Of a stretch of 64,000 nucleotides of DNA, positions 18,553 through 28,337 are shown one piece after another (position 1 is the stretch's first letter; every line of letters starts with the position of its first letter). The DNA is from DATFNI01 sp963787205. Lineage in GTDB: Bacteria > Bacteroidota > Rhodothermia > Balneolales > DATFMH01. Under the pieces are notes generated by a model. It searched no databases, was not told where the DNA came from, and saw only the letters and a list, made by a program, of their open reading frames with translations. The DNA lies in contig CAWBCD010000009.1 in the NCBI GenBank assembly GCA_963787205.1, positions 197,726 to 261,725 of the forward strand, given 5' to 3'. A program made the position numbers and the translations under genes.

Positions 18553-20667
18553 ATGAATTTTCTAAATCCATTTTTTTTAATTGGCCTGGCCGCGATCAGC
18601 ATACCGCTGATCATTCATCTGATCAACCTGAGAAAGCCGGAGCGTATTGCATTCTCTACGACGGCTTTCCTGGAAGAACTTCAGAAAAGTACGATTCGCC
18701 GGCTGCGTATCAAAGATTATTTATTGCTGGTTCTGAGGATTTTGGCGATTGTGTTGCTGGTGTTGGCACTCGCAGGTCCTTTTCTCCCGCCCGAATGGTC
18801 CGGCGTAGCTTCCTCCAATGAGCCGGTTCTATACGCCGTTTTACTCGATAATAGTCCAAGTATGGGGCAAATTGACGCAAATGGTCCGTACGAAGAACAG
18901 GCGAAAGATCTTCTCATAAGATTTGTTGAGAAGGCACGCAGGCAAGATCACTTTATGATGGTCAACACCAATGGAGAAATTCTGAATCCTAATATTCTGA
19001 ACCGGGAGGCAGCTCTGCATTGGCTGGATAGGGTCAAAGTGGAAAATGCCGGCGACTTTACAAAAGAGAGGTTCGATCGCATCTATCGGCAACTGAAAGA
19101 GCGACCCGGTACCAGAACAGTAGGCATTTGGGTAACGGATGCCCAAAAGACGATGATGGACAATGTCATACCGGAATGGTTGAAAGACAGCGAGCAGAAT
19201 AAACTGAAATGGCAGTTTTTCAGGATTGGGCAAAAGGCTCAGGATAACGTTGCCATTAGCGGTATAACCCTTAAGAATTCGATAATCAGCAGGGATCGTC
19301 CCTTTGTTTTGCAGGTGAGTGTGCAGAATTTTGGGGAACATCCTGTGCAGAATGTATTCCTATCGATGCAGATCGACAAAAAGATCCTGGGTCAGTATCA
19401 GGTCAAGCTTGGTCCGGAGCAAAGTGGACAATATCTGTTCGAGGTGCCGCCTGGGCAAGAAGATTATGTGCGCGGCATTTGTTCGCTGGAGGGTGATCCT
19501 TTTGAGTTTGACAACAAGAGGTATTTTTCAGTGCATCTGCCAAGTCAGAAGCATATCGTGTTGGTACAGCCAGCCAAAGAGCCAGGTGCCAATTCTACCG
19601 ATTATCTAAACAACGCTTTAAATGCCGCACTCGAGACAGGTTCAGCCATATCGGTCAAAACGGTCGATCCCGATCAACTCGCGAATCTGAACTGGAACGG
19701 AGCTGATGCTGTCGTTCTGGACGGACTTCAGGACATACCCGGTTATCTGAGCACGCCTCTAAAAAATTATATTCAGCAGGGACACGGATTGGTGATGTAT
19801 CCCTCCAGAAAAGCAGACATAGCCAGCTATAATGTTTTTTTTCAATCATTGGGTCTTGGCAAGGTGACCGGGATACGCGGCACATGGGGAGCTTTTAAAC
19901 AGGTTGCCAGATTCCAGGCGATCCATCAGGGACACCCAATCCTGAATCAGATATTCGACGTAAAAAAGAATGAGCAAATACGGGTTGAAGTACCAAGCCT
20001 CTACTACTACTGGGTTTTTTCTCCTGATAAGGATAGTAATACCCATGCTATTTTTTCAAGTGACCTCCGGGATCCACTGCTCGTTGAAGGTCCGTATGGA
20101 CGCGGTAAGGTATTGTTGTCTTTGATAGGGAATAATCCCGGATGGTCGAACTACATCAGTAATCCGTTGTATGCCCCTGTCCAGTACCGGACTATTTTAT
20201 ATGCCGCTTCATCCCGTGAAGGGAGCATGAGTGACTATGTGTTGGGTAAACCTTTTGATCCCGTGCTCGATATTCATGTGAATGATGTGACCATTGACAA
20301 GCACGGAAAGACAATTCATCCGCAAATAACACCATTGCGAAACGGTACCCGCATAAGCTACGCAGCCGAAGACTGGACTCCGGGTTGGGCGATCGTAAAT
20401 ATCGGAAAAGAAAAAAAATACATTGCTGTGAATCCGGATATAATGGAATCCAACTTTGTTACGTTAAAAAATACAGAAGTTGTTAAAAAATTGAATGATC
20501 TTTTATATAATCATAGTATAGTTGATGTCAGCCAATCCGGTCAGGCAGAAATAGACAAGGCGATTGGAACTGCCGGTTATGGTAAAGAAGTGTGGTATTG
20601 GTTTCTGTGGATGGGACTGGTGGCATTAATCTCGGAAAGTATAATCTCGCGAATCTATAAAGTATGA
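18553..20667 (+). CDS. BatA-like/VWA-domain membrane protein
   Basis: A 704-residue protein. Residues 1-80 match the BatA N-terminal domain (FLNPFFLIGLAAISIPLIIHLINLR, then a second membrane helix). A von Willebrand A-like domain follows with DNSPSMG, the DxSxS MIDAS metal site, near 98-104 and VTDAQ near 196-200. The middle contains beta-sandwich and glutamine-amidotransferase-like segments, and a final membrane helix lies at ~683-700. BatA-type proteins usually sit beside MoxR and other Bat genes; none is in this window. The function is probably periplasmic protein assembly or envelope stress, which is inferred only. Confidence 0.82.
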   Translation: MNFLNPFFLIGLAAISIPLIIHLINLRKPERIAFSTTAFLEELQKSTIRRLRIKDYLLLVLRILAIVLLVLALAGPFLPPEWSGVASSNEPVLYAVLLDNSPSMGQIDANGPYEEQAKDLLIRFVEKARRQDHFMMVNTNGEILNPNILNREAALHWLDRVKVENAGDFTKERFDRIYRQLKERPGTRTVGIWVTDAQKTMMDNVIPEWLKDSEQNKLKWQFFRIGQKAQDNVAISGITLKNSIISRDRPFVLQVSVQNFGEHPVQNVFLSMQIDKKILGQYQVKLGPEQSGQYLFEVPPGQEDYVRGICSLEGDPFEFDNKRYFSVHLPSQKHIVLVQPAKEPGANSTDYLNNALNAALETGSAISVKTVDPDQLANLNWNGADAVVLDGLQDIPGYLSTPLKNYIQQGHGLVMYPSRKADIASYNVFFQSLGLGKVTGIRGTWGAFKQVARFQAIHQGHPILNQIFDVKKNEQIRVEVPSLYYYWVFSPDKDSNTHAIFSSDLRDPLLVEGPYGRGKVLLSLIGNNPGWSNYISNPLYAPVQYRTILYAASSREGSMSDYVLGKPFDPVLDIHVNDVTIDKHGKTIHPQITPLRNGTRISYAAEDWTPGWAIVNIGKEKKYIAVNPDIMESNFVTLKNTEVVKKLNDLLYNHSIVDVSQSGQAEIDKAIGTAGYGKEVWYWFLWMGLVALISESIISRIYKV

Positions 20668-20676
20668 ATTGATTGC

Positions 20677-21276
20677 ATGATTGAATTCGGAGCCCAAACA
20701 TATTTCTCAACAGTATTTATCGTCCTTTCATCGATAGTGATGATGGGTTCGTTTGTTCTGTCGATGATTACGGTTTCCAATGCCGTACGGCTTCGTAATG
20801 TTATGCTCTCGTGGAAAGCCGGTAAGTTGGGCGGATATCCGCTTTTTTCGACATTGTTTTTGATTCTCTGCGTGACCCTGGGAGTTCTGGCATCCGTTCA
20901 TAAAGTTTCGATAGACTTATTTATCATTGCTGCCTACATCTTTACCGGTGTCAACTGGTTTACAGCGAGTTTCCTGATGTCCAGACGCTATATTACCGAT
21001 CATGGAATTGTTAAAAATATTAATGACCCTTCACAAACAGTTGCGTGGAACAGTATCAATGATTATCTAGAGAGAAGCAGCGAACAATCCTGTCATTTTA
21101 CTTTTTTTTATAGCCAGTTTGATGGTGTGAAAGGGAAACCACGTTCTGTAAGATTGGAAATTGAAGTACCCGACAAGCTAACGGGCCGGTTCCGAAAGGT
21201 ACTCAATTACAAACTCGGCAGACGTTTCCGTCAGGATCTGGCTCAGGTCAGCGGCTTCGAGCATTTTAATTTTTGA
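20677..21276 (+). CDS. Membrane protein of unknown function
   Basis: A 199-residue protein with three or four membrane segments in the first 110 residues (about 8-32, 53-72 and 78-100) and a cytosolic C-terminal half with the pattern RYITDHGIVKNINDPSQTVAWNSINDYLERS, reminiscent of small Bacteroidota proteins whose soluble domain follows a membrane anchor. No catalytic motif is seen. It starts nine bases after the VWA gene, so it is likely its partner in the same operon. I do not recognise the family with certainty. Confidence 0.7.
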   Translation: MIEFGAQTYFSTVFIVLSSIVMMGSFVLSMITVSNAVRLRNVMLSWKAGKLGGYPLFSTLFLILCVTLGVLASVHKVSIDLFIIAAYIFTGVNWFTASFLMSRRYITDHGIVKNINDPSQTVAWNSINDYLERSSEQSCHFTFFYSQFDGVKGKPRSVRLEIEVPDKLTGRFRKVLNYKLGRRFRQDLAQVSGFEHFNF

Positions 21277-21316
21277 TCCGTATCTTTTTATACAACCCCT
21301 TAAAAAATCTGCTTAT

Positions 21317-22618
21317 TTGCTGAACGATACAAAAACTAATACTGAAGAAAGAGTTTTGTTGGTCGGTCTGTACGGCCAGGATGTGCATAAAGCAATTGCT
21401 GTTGAGCATCTTGAGGAATTAAAACGGCTTACAGATACTGCAGGTGGCGAAACTGTTCTTCAGATACTCCAAAACCGGGAACAGCCTGATGCAGCCACAT
21501 ACATCGGGAAAGGCAAGCTTAAGGAGCTGGCAAAGCTTGTCGGAGAAAAGGCTATTGATCTGGTTATATTTGATGATGAACTGACTCCGACTCAGGCCCG
21601 GAATATTCAAAACGCCACAAAGGCAAAAGTCATCGACCGCAGCGGTCTTATCCTCGATATATTTGCCTTGCGTGCTAAAAGTGCTGCTGCCAAAACACAG
21701 GTAGAACTGGCTCAGTTACAATATCTTTTGCCGCGACTGACACGCGCATGGACGCACTTGTCACGTCAAAAAGGGGGTATCGGAACAAAGGGTCCAGGTG
21801 AAACGCAGATTGAGACCGACCGCCAAATGATCGGGAAGAGAATTGCTCTCCTGAAGGAAAAACTGGCGAAACTGGAACGCCAGCGTATCACCCAGCGCAA
21901 GGGCAGGAATAAGATGACCCGCATTGCCTTTGTTGGTTATACCAATGCCGGGAAGTCGACGCTGATGAATGCTCTCACACAAACAAACGTGCTGGCAGAG
22001 AACAGGTTATTTGCTACCCTCGATTCCACTGTACGGCGACATCGTGTTGGCAATCAGGATATTTTGCTTTCTGATACGGTAGGGTTCATCCGCAAGCTTC
22101 CGCATCATCTGGTTGATTCATTTAAATCGACCCTTGATGAGATTCGTGAGTCAGATATCCTGATTCATCTGATCGATGCGAGTTCGCCGCAGGCCGATGA
22201 TTATATCCAGGTGGTTAATGAGACTCTGCGTGAGCTTGGGGCAGACAGGAAACCAGTGATTCTGGCTTTCAATAAGGTCGATCTTATTGAAGACCCATCG
22301 CGTATTAAAGCCTTGCAAGCTGACTATCCTGGCGCGGTCTGGGTCTCGGCGGAACAAAAGATCGGGCTGAACAGGTTGGAAGAAGAAATTCTTAATGTGA
22401 TTTTAAAAGATTTTGTTGACAAATACTACGAAATATCCGTAAAGAACTATAAGGCTATATCGTTTATTTTCGATAATGCAGAGATACATAATCAAAAGTT
22501 TGAAGATGATAAAGTTTGTTTAAACTTTCGTATTCACAAAAATGATCTTGGCGTTTTAAACCGTATCTTGCATTATAAGCAAAGCGGTTTGAAAGAACGT
22601 GAAGGTATTTCCGGATGA
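21317..22618 (+). CDS. hflX: GTPase HflX
   Basis: A 433-residue ribosome-associated GTPase that helps split or rescue stalled ribosomes. The HflX N-terminal domain (ERVLLVGLYGQDV, TYIGKGKLKEL, FDDELTPTQARNIQN, KVIDRSGLILDIFALRA) precedes the glycine-rich linker (GGIGTKGPGETQIETDRQ) and the G domain with GYTNAGKST (G1), DTVGFIRKLPHHLVDSFKSTL (G3) and NKVDL (G4). The start is TTG at 21317. It is followed 15 bases later by the CBS protein gene. hflK-hflC lie about 34 kb away rather than adjacent. Confidence 0.96.
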   Translation: MLNDTKTNTEERVLLVGLYGQDVHKAIAVEHLEELKRLTDTAGGETVLQILQNREQPDAATYIGKGKLKELAKLVGEKAIDLVIFDDELTPTQARNIQNATKAKVIDRSGLILDIFALRAKSAAAKTQVELAQLQYLLPRLTRAWTHLSRQKGGIGTKGPGETQIETDRQMIGKRIALLKEKLAKLERQRITQRKGRNKMTRIAFVGYTNAGKSTLMNALTQTNVLAENRLFATLDSTVRRHRVGNQDILLSDTVGFIRKLPHHLVDSFKSTLDEIRESDILIHLIDASSPQADDYIQVVNETLRELGADRKPVILAFNKVDLIEDPSRIKALQADYPGAVWVSAEQKIGLNRLEEEILNVILKDFVDKYYEISVKNYKAISFIFDNAEIHNQKFEDDKVCLNFRIHKNDLGVLNRILHYKQSGLKEREGISG

Positions 22619-22633
22619 CAAAACTATAGTACC

Positions 22634-23305
22634 ATGTGGGTTAGAGACTTAATAAAAGATATTAAACCTGTTTATACTACTGATCATATTGATCAGGCAC
22701 TTGCACACGTGGTTGAGTTGCAAATGGAGAGTATACCCGTGGTTGACCCCGAAACGTCGCAGGTGGCGGGAATCGTGACCCGCGAGGGTCTGCAGCGCCA
22801 AGGAAGCGAGAAGGACTTGGCTATAACCGATATGATGGAGAATGGGGAGCCTATTCTCGTTTATCCCGAACAGCATATTTTTGAGGTGACGGGGCTACTG
22901 CTCAGAAACAAGGTACGATTCCTTCCGGTCGTGGATGAAAACGACCGGTACCTTGGCATCGTTTGGCGCAAACATCTGTTCGGTTCGCTTTCCGACATGC
23001 TCAGCTTATCCGAATATGGTACGGTATTGACGATTAGTATCGATAAAGAAAACTATGTTTTGTCCGATATTATCCGATTGATCGAGCAGGAAGAAACCCG
23101 TGTTCGTGGACTGACCGTTGAAACGCATCAAAATAACGAAACGATCAAGCGTGTATCCGTGAAACTTGACCAGACGGATGTGTCGCGTGTTATTGCTTCT
23201 CTCCGTCGTCATGGATATGTCGTTCACAGCGAGTCGCGGGATGACATGATGGCGATGGAATACGAACAACGTGCCGATGAATTTTTGCGTTTTCTCGAGA
23301 TCTGA
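22634..23305 (+). CDS. CBS-pair domain protein with ACT-like C-terminus
   Basis: A 223-residue cytosolic protein. Residues ~1-120 form two CBS motifs (WVRDLIKDIKPVYTTDHIDQALAHVVELQMESIPVVDPETSQVAGIVTR style repeats), which typically bind adenine nucleotides. Residues ~135-205 (LTISIDKENYVLSDIIRLIEQEETRVRGLTVETHQ...VSVKLDQTDVSRVIASLRRHGYVV) look like an ACT-type regulatory fold. A regulatory role sensing nucleotide or amino acid is likely; the target is unknown. It directly follows hflX. Confidence 0.85.
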   Translation: MWVRDLIKDIKPVYTTDHIDQALAHVVELQMESIPVVDPETSQVAGIVTREGLQRQGSEKDLAITDMMENGEPILVYPEQHIFEVTGLLLRNKVRFLPVVDENDRYLGIVWRKHLFGSLSDMLSLSEYGTVLTISIDKENYVLSDIIRLIEQEETRVRGLTVETHQNNETIKRVSVKLDQTDVSRVIASLRRHGYVVHSESRDDMMAMEYEQRADEFLRFLEI

Positions 23306-23461
23306 CCTGTTTTGCACTAACTGATTGGGGTCACTTCAGAATTTGAGTGGCAAGTTGTTCGAATGAAGCTGTACATGTGCCACAATCATGTGTATATTGC
23401 CCAATGCGGAACGGCTCGACAACCGCACCAATCTAAACTGAAAACTGAGATTATCCCGACT

Positions 23462-26455
23462 TTGCTGAATCACCGTTATATCACCGGTTTATTTGTCGCG
23501 TGGTTACTCATGATCGGTTCGGTTGCCATTGTGCATGCACAAAAAACCGGACCAGCCTATGATGATTTCTTTAAAGGAGTCTATCAGTATGAACATGGCT
23601 TTTTTCAACAGTCCATAACCACATTTGAGGCTTTTCGCAAAGAGTATCCACATCACACACTCGACGAGTCGGCCTATTATTATGAAGTAAAGGCGAAGGC
23701 TCAAATTGATTCAACGAAGATGCCGGTCTATTACGAGGGATATATCAGGAAATATCCTCAAGGCAGCAAGGCCCGCGAGCTTTTGGTTGAGCTGGGTACA
23801 CGGGCAGATAATGCCGGAAACTATGACGATGCCCTGACATACTATCAGAGGGCATTGAAACACGAGTCCTCATCCATACCGAGCTCTAAAATTTATTACT
23901 GGATGGCTGAGACCGCCGAATCCAAGGGTGACTATGACCTGTCGCGCAAATACTACCTGACCGTAGCGCAAAAATATCCGAAGTCGAAGTTTGCCCCGCA
24001 GGCCTTGTATGCGCGGGGCCGCTCGTATATCAATCACGGCGATTACAGCGATGCATCGGCTGCCTTTGAGCTTTTGAAGCAAAAATACCCGAACGATCCG
24101 ATGACGCGTCGTATCGGTACAGCTCTCGGTGAGTCCTACTACAAGCAGAAACAGTATGCCAAGGCGATTGATGCGCTGAAGAAAGCCATCCCCTATCTCG
24201 ACGATGAAGGTACTTCCAAAGCCGTCTATCTCATTGCTGAAAGCTATAATTACCTTAATAATTTTAAGGAAGCATCCAACTATTACCTCAGGTATATCAA
24301 CCTGAATAAGGGTAACGATAAGGCTCGCTATGCTTATTACGGACTTGGATGGGTGTATAACAAACAGGGAATCTATCACTGGGCTGCTGATGCCTTCGCT
24401 AAAGCAGCAAAAGGAAATGACGAGATTGCCAGGAAGGCGCTCTACTACAAAGCGGTGAATGAGAAACTGGGCGGTAAATATGAAAATGCATTGAACACAT
24501 TCCGTGAATTCGGGAAAAAGTATAAGTCAGGATTGTGGGTACAACAGGTTTATTACGAATGGGCGGTGACGGCATTTCAAACCGGTCGCTACGTGGAAAC
24601 CATTGAGACCTGTCTTAAACTGGTACGCAATGATGCTCCTTTGAAAAAACCAGGTCAGGTATTTTCACTGCTCGGACAGGCTTATTTCGCCAATAACGAA
24701 TATTCCAGAGCCATGGAGGCATTTGACCAGGCGGCTAAAGCGGGTAAGGCAGAACCCGGGGTAGTGGAACAGTCACGTTTCCAAAAGGCTTGGGTAATGT
24801 ATCAAAATCAGGCTTATGAACAGGCTCGTCCCATTTTCCAGGATCTTTACACACAGGCTCCAAAGAGTTCTATCGGAAAACAATCGTTATTCTGGAGTGC
24901 CGACTGCTATTATCATCTGGATAAGTATGGTCCGGCAGCATCACAATTTGAAGCCTTTATCAAGCAGTATCCAGATAATAAACAAGTTGGTGCTGCACGC
25001 TATTCGCTCGGCTGGGCATACTTTAAGATGGGAGAATATGAAAAGGCGATACCTCCGTTTAAATCATTCCTTCAGCACTATAGTCCACCTCCGATTGCCC
25101 TTTTCCCATATAATGTCGATACGGAATTGCGGATAGGAGATGCTTACTACGCTTTGAAAGATTATGAGCAGGCGATCAGCTATTATCAGAAGGCCGAAAA
25201 TTCCAAGGATGGTGGTGACTACGCGTTGTATCAGATATCAAATTGTTACTACCGGGGCGATCAGTCGTATGAGGCGGTAACAACGCTGAGGACGTTGTTG
25301 AAGAAATTTCCTGAAAGCTCGATTGCACAACATGCCCAATATAATATTGGATACATCTATTTCCTTACCGGTAATTACGAGCAGGCCATTGACGAATTTG
25401 AAACAGTTATAAAGAGATATCCGGGCACTTCATGGGCGGCAAGGGCGCAATATAATATTGGAGATGCCTACTACAATGCGACCAAGTTTAACAAGGCTGT
25501 GGACGCCTACAAACAGGTTTTGAATAATTACCCGAAAAGTAATTTGATTATTGAAGCGGTTAATGGTATCCAGTATGCGCAGATTGCCTCGGGCAAGCCG
25601 GATTCCAGCTCAGCTGTTTTAGAGTCGTTTCTGAGCAATCATCCCCAGTCAAATACAGCTGACCGTCTCCGTTTCCGACAGGCAGAGAATCTGCTGCAAA
25701 GTGGTGATTACAAATCGGCCATCTCATCGTTTAAGGAATACATCCGTATTACTAATAATGATCATATGGTGGCAGAGGCTTATTTCAATCTGGCCGATGC
25801 TTATGAACAGATAAATAACATTCCACAAGCAATTGCCGCCTACCAGGCTATCGTCGATCAGTACCCCAAATCGGATCGTGTGCCAGTTGCTCTGTTAAAC
25901 CTGGGCCGGCTTAGCCGCAAGACCAACGAATATGATGCTGCCATAGGCTATTATCAGAAGCTGTTGGGGGCCAGCAATAACTATCGCCTGGAGGCTCTTA
26001 TAGGTCTTGGAGAAACCTATTTATCGATGAACCAGCCGGAAAAAGCCAGAGATCAGTTTGAGAAAGGACTGCAATTCCGTCCCAATAGTGATTTGTGCCA
26101 GTTGGGAGTAGGTCAGGTGGCGCTTCAGGAAAAGAATTACGATCAGGCACAAAACATCTTCAGCAAGTTATCATCCCAAAATACAGCAGAGCCGGGAGCA
26201 AGAGCCCAATACTATCTGGGACTTGCGCTGCAGGATCAAAATAAGTACTCCGATGCCATAAAAGAGTTTTCGAAGGTAAAGGTACTCTATGAGGCGTATG
26301 CAAACTGGGTTTCAGAGGCAATGCTGCATACCGCTCAATGTTATAAGGCACTGAATAATCCTGCCGACGAAACCAATACGCTGAAGGCTATTATTCATGA
26401 TTATCCGGGGACCCAGGCGGCCCAGGAAGCGCAAAAGTTGCTTAAGCAGAAATAA
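23462..26455 (+). CDS. Very large exported TPR-repeat protein
   Basis: About 997 residues made almost entirely of tetratricopeptide repeats (for example YDDALTYYQRAL, YAKAIDALKKAIPYL, YEKAIPPFKSFLQHY, YEQAIDEFETVIKRYP, KFNKAVDAYKQVLNNYPKS). I place the start at TTG 23462 because it gives a normal signal peptide ending in IVHAQ; an in-frame ATG at 23363 would add 33 residues before it and has no visible ribosome binding site. The repeats resemble BamD/YbgF/Tol-Pal-associated TPR proteins, so it is probably a periplasmic scaffold in outer-membrane or gliding/secretion machinery (inferred). Its stop codon abuts the ATG of aroA. Confidence 0.85.
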   Translation: MLNHRYITGLFVAWLLMIGSVAIVHAQKTGPAYDDFFKGVYQYEHGFFQQSITTFEAFRKEYPHHTLDESAYYYEVKAKAQIDSTKMPVYYEGYIRKYPQGSKARELLVELGTRADNAGNYDDALTYYQRALKHESSSIPSSKIYYWMAETAESKGDYDLSRKYYLTVAQKYPKSKFAPQALYARGRSYINHGDYSDASAAFELLKQKYPNDPMTRRIGTALGESYYKQKQYAKAIDALKKAIPYLDDEGTSKAVYLIAESYNYLNNFKEASNYYLRYINLNKGNDKARYAYYGLGWVYNKQGIYHWAADAFAKAAKGNDEIARKALYYKAVNEKLGGKYENALNTFREFGKKYKSGLWVQQVYYEWAVTAFQTGRYVETIETCLKLVRNDAPLKKPGQVFSLLGQAYFANNEYSRAMEAFDQAAKAGKAEPGVVEQSRFQKAWVMYQNQAYEQARPIFQDLYTQAPKSSIGKQSLFWSADCYYHLDKYGPAASQFEAFIKQYPDNKQVGAARYSLGWAYFKMGEYEKAIPPFKSFLQHYSPPPIALFPYNVDTELRIGDAYYALKDYEQAISYYQKAENSKDGGDYALYQISNCYYRGDQSYEAVTTLRTLLKKFPESSIAQHAQYNIGYIYFLTGNYEQAIDEFETVIKRYPGTSWAARAQYNIGDAYYNATKFNKAVDAYKQVLNNYPKSNLIIEAVNGIQYAQIASGKPDSSSAVLESFLSNHPQSNTADRLRFRQAENLLQSGDYKSAISSFKEYIRITNNDHMVAEAYFNLADAYEQINNIPQAIAAYQAIVDQYPKSDRVPVALLNLGRLSRKTNEYDAAIGYYQKLLGASNNYRLEALIGLGETYLSMNQPEKARDQFEKGLQFRPNSDLCQLGVGQVALQEKNYDQAQNIFSKLSSQNTAEPGARAQYYLGLALQDQNKYSDAIKEFSKVKVLYEAYANWVSEAMLHTAQCYKALNNPADETNTLKAIIHDYPGTQAAQEAQKLLKQK

Positions 26456-27751
26456 ATGGAACAAACGGTCAGCACCGCCACAAGACTGAGCGGCACTCTC
26501 GAACTCCCAGCAGATAAATCGATTTCTCACCGTGCCGCCATGTTTGCTGCTCTGGCCGATGAGACATCTTTCATTGGCGGTTTCTCAGATGCTGCTGATC
26601 CTCGATCGACGCTAAAATGCCTTAGACAACTGGGTGTCCCGGTTCATTATGACGACCATAAGGTGATTATCCAGGGTGTAGGCAGGCATGGATTAAAACC
26701 TCCCAAGCAATTACTTGACTGCGGTAATTCCGGAACAACGATGAGATTATTGTCAGGTATCTTGGGTGGCGCCGGTGTCGAAGCGACCCTGGTCGGGGAC
26801 AACTCACTCAGCAAGAGGCCCATGCACCGTATCATCGACCCTTTGCGAAGCATGGGCATTGCTATCCAGGCGCAGGATGATAATTTTGCTCCGCTTCATA
26901 TCTCGCGGAAAGGACCTTTAAAACCCATCCGGTTTGATTTGCCGATAGCCAGTGCCCAACTGAAATCGTGCGTTTTGCTGGCCGGACTTTTTGGTGAAAG
27001 ACCAACTGAGGTGATCGAACATCTGCCGAGCCGTGATCATACCGAACGACTGCTTGGTTTACAGATCTATGATAAGGGTGATGAACGAATCATAATCAGT
27101 GACGGAAGTCAACCCATTCCGGTCCAAAACTATCACGTACCAGGTGATTTTTCCGCTGCAGCTTTTTGGCTGGTAGCGGGTTCCATTGTGCCTGACAGTC
27201 ATATCATACTCAAAGAAGTGGGAATTAACCCTACGCGGTCGTCTGCGTTGAATATTCTGGAGAGAATGGGCGCCTCCGTTCGTACTGAACGGGAGCATTT
27301 GGCCGGAGCAGAGCCGGTCGCTGATTTGGTGGTTGACTACCATGATCTAAAAGCCACAGTTATTCATCCCGAAGAAGTGCCTAATTGTATTGATGAAATC
27401 CCGATTTTAGCCGTAGCTATGGCGTTTGCAGAGGGTGAATCACATATTGAGGGCGCGGCGGAACTAAGATTCAAGGAAAGTGACCGTCTGAAGGCTGTGG
27501 CTGAGTTTTTACATGAGGCCGGAATCCAGGTACTGGAAAAGAAAGACGGACTTGTGATTCGCGGCAATGGCGGTGCACCTGTCAATGCGGCACGTTTCAA
27601 CAGTTATGATGATCATCGCATTGCCATGGCAGCCGGAATCCTGGCTCTGCGATCTGATAGACCATGCGTAATTGACAAAGCAGAGTGCGTCTCAATTTCA
27701 TACCCCGCCTTCTGGAATAATCTGACAAATCTTACGAACAGTAGCTTGTAA
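26456..27751 (+). CDS. aroA: 3-phosphoshikimate 1-carboxyvinyltransferase (EPSP synthase)
   Basis: The sixth step of the shikimate pathway, joining PEP to shikimate 3-phosphate. The 431-residue enzyme shows the whole family pattern: LPADKSISHRAAMFAALAD (substrate Lys/Ser), GNSGTTMRLLSGIL, LSKRPMHRIIDPLRSMG, ASAQLKSCVLLAGL, ELRFKESDRLKAV and YDDHRIAMAAGI. ATG 26456 follows the TPR stop TAA without any gap, which implies translational coupling. No other aro genes are in the window. Confidence 0.97.
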   Translation: MEQTVSTATRLSGTLELPADKSISHRAAMFAALADETSFIGGFSDAADPRSTLKCLRQLGVPVHYDDHKVIIQGVGRHGLKPPKQLLDCGNSGTTMRLLSGILGGAGVEATLVGDNSLSKRPMHRIIDPLRSMGIAIQAQDDNFAPLHISRKGPLKPIRFDLPIASAQLKSCVLLAGLFGERPTEVIEHLPSRDHTERLLGLQIYDKGDERIIISDGSQPIPVQNYHVPGDFSAAAFWLVAGSIVPDSHIILKEVGINPTRSSALNILERMGASVRTEREHLAGAEPVADLVVDYHDLKATVIHPEEVPNCIDEIPILAVAMAFAEGESHIEGAAELRFKESDRLKAVAEFLHEAGIQVLEKKDGLVIRGNGGAPVNAARFNSYDDHRIAMAAGILALRSDRPCVIDKAECVSISYPAFWNNLTNLTNSSL

Positions 27752-27895
27752 GTAGTGTTTTGTTCCTGAAATCCTGCCAAAGAAGAGTTCCTACTGACTT
27801 ATTGGTGCCAATACGTCATATTTTCCTGACCTGCCACCCGATTGGCATATCGATTGATACATCATTAAGTGTAACACAAACGAATTTTGATCGAT

Positions 27896-28309
27896 ATGAC
27901 TGAACTAGACTTTGAACGCTATTTCAACCGTGTAGGCAGGGATATCCAAGGTTTCATGGATCGTCTGACACATGAAGAGTCGCCAGGATTTAGTCCTGCA
28001 GCAGACGTCAGTGAAGATGATAAGAACATCCTCATTGAGATGGATCTTCCGGGTATGAACAAGCAGGATATTTCAATTTCATATAAGGATGATATTCTGA
28101 CAGTGAAAGGGACTCGTGAGATCGGGACTGATGAGAGTCAGCATTACATCCGTAAAGAACGTCAGATTGGATCGTTTTCACGATCTTTTCCTGTCCCCGG
28201 AGGCGTTGAAAGCGGCGCGATCAAAGCTACGTTCAAAGAAGGCGTTTTGACAATCACTCTTCCAAAAGCAGAAGAGACACCAAACGCATCTTCGATACCA
28301 ATAAATTAA
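27896..28309 (+). CDS. Small heat-shock protein, Hsp20/alpha-crystallin family
   Basis: An ATP-independent holdase chaperone of about 137 residues. The alpha-crystallin domain runs from AADVSEDDKNILIEMDLPGMNKQDISISYKDDILTVKGTR to GVLTITLPKAE, with the conserved GVLTI-type motif. I chose ATG 27896; a TTG nine bases earlier (27887) is also possible. It is 28 bases upstream of dnaK, so both chaperones are probably expressed together. I saw no CIRCE-type inverted repeat in the 144-base leader. Confidence 0.92.
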   Translation: MTELDFERYFNRVGRDIQGFMDRLTHEESPGFSPAADVSEDDKNILIEMDLPGMNKQDISISYKDDILTVKGTREIGTDESQHYIRKERQIGSFSRSFPVPGGVESGAIKATFKEGVLTITLPKAEETPNASSIPIN

Positions 28310-28337
28310 ACATCTAAAATAAAAATAAACGGTTATT

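Noticed and set aside
27752..27895. CIRCE or other heat-shock operator before hsp20
   Set aside because: No inverted repeat resembling TTAGCACTC-N9-GAGTGCTAA is present.
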